From contig CACWPS010000005.1 of assembly GCA_902762875.1 (NCBI GenBank), forward strand, positions 141,048-205,047: 64,000 nucleotides of DNA, read 5' to 3'. The notes under the pieces are model-generated. The model worked only from the letters and a program-made list of their open reading frames with translations. It did not search any database and was not told the DNA's origin. The translations under genes and the position numbers were made by a program. This document shows positions 63,932-64,000 of this stretch, piece after piece; position 1 is the stretch's first letter; each line of letters starts with the position of its first letter. This stretch comes from Oscillospiraceae bacterium. GTDB taxonomy: Bacteria > Bacillota > Clostridia > Oscillospirales > Acutalibacteraceae.

Positions 63932-64000
63932 TTAGAAAACTTCTCCATTTTGAATAAAAGCCTTAATATATTGGGCAGGAGATTTCCAATTAAGTGGACG
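63932..64000 (-). CDS. transposase C-terminal fragment (rve/IS481- or IS3-like), cut by window edge
   Basis: Only the last 22 residues are in the window: RPLNWKSPAQYIKAFIQ, then NGEVF and TAA at 63932. The pattern R-P-x-x-x-W-x-S-P-x-x-Y is typical of the tail of DDE integrase-core transposases (RPH..LGW..SP..Y). The family assignment is tentative with so little sequence. Confidence 0.5.
   Translation of the reverse strand, partial: RPLNWKSPAQYIKAFIQNGEVF

Overview
The window is a chromosomal core-gene region of a low-to-intermediate GC Gram-positive anaerobe, most likely a clostridial Bacillota of the Oscillospirales/Ruminococcaceae type (inference). The evidence is the Firmicutes order of the S10-spc-alpha ribosomal cluster with map-KOW protein-infA-rpmJ, ylxM-ffh-rpsP-khpA-rimM-trmD, a PyrR-attenuated uracil transporter, RNase Y, a zinc-type S14, DUF1836 and DUF6809 proteins, a PPi-type phosphofructokinase, strong AGGAGG ribosome binding sites, and sigma-A promoters that are nearly all TTGAC-17-TATAAT.

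Layout. 1-1132: the 3' half of a cobalamin riboswitch, then a DUF4430 lipoprotein and an ECF transporter S component. 1183-2995: rny. 3018-10592: rpoB-rpoC, without rplJ/rplL before it and without rpsL-rpsG-fusA-tuf after it. 10603-12557: a structured repeat, mrp, tRNA-Ser(GGA), and about 600 bases of repeats and terminators. 12558-28464: one long ribosomal transcription unit running from a promoter and a folded leader through rpsJ to rplQ, including secY, adk, map, infA, rpmJ and rpoA. 28475-30132: prfC. 30344-36669, minus strand: rlmB, a P-type-ATPase-like pseudoenzyme, metG, tatD and a 43-residue Asn/Gln peptide. 36760-40003: eno, an XRE repressor facing a DUF6809 gene, and a G5/3D cell-wall protein. 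40270-42430: pyrR and uraA under a PyrR attenuator. 42437-43396: a repeat cluster and two small unknown genes. 43471-51372: glyS, a Na/Pi cotransporter, the KtrB/KtrA-type potassium system, GtrA, greA and lysS. 51395-56820: degV, DUF1836, secD-secF and an aspartate aminotransferase. 56863-61235: ylxM to trmD, ptsH and tRNA-Pro(GGG). 61385-64000: an EEP-family phosphatase/nuclease, PPi-PFK, and the end of an insertion sequence.

Most genes serve transcription, translation and protein export. Accessory interest lies between them. Four or more copies of a multi-hairpin repeat show compensatory base changes. A terminal-inverted-repeat insertion separates rpsJ from rplC. A P-type ATPase relative has lost its catalytic motifs. 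An Asn/Gln micropeptide has its ribosome binding site inside a hairpin. An XRE repressor has visible operators.

Three genes that should be intact (rpoC, infA, uraA) each lack a short internal segment and change frame. rpoC and infA are normally essential, so these are more likely sequence or assembly errors than true pseudogenes. I found no CRISPR array, rRNA gene or complete insertion sequence. No complete new defence or biosynthetic system is visible; the pseudo-ATPase is the strongest candidate for something undescribed.
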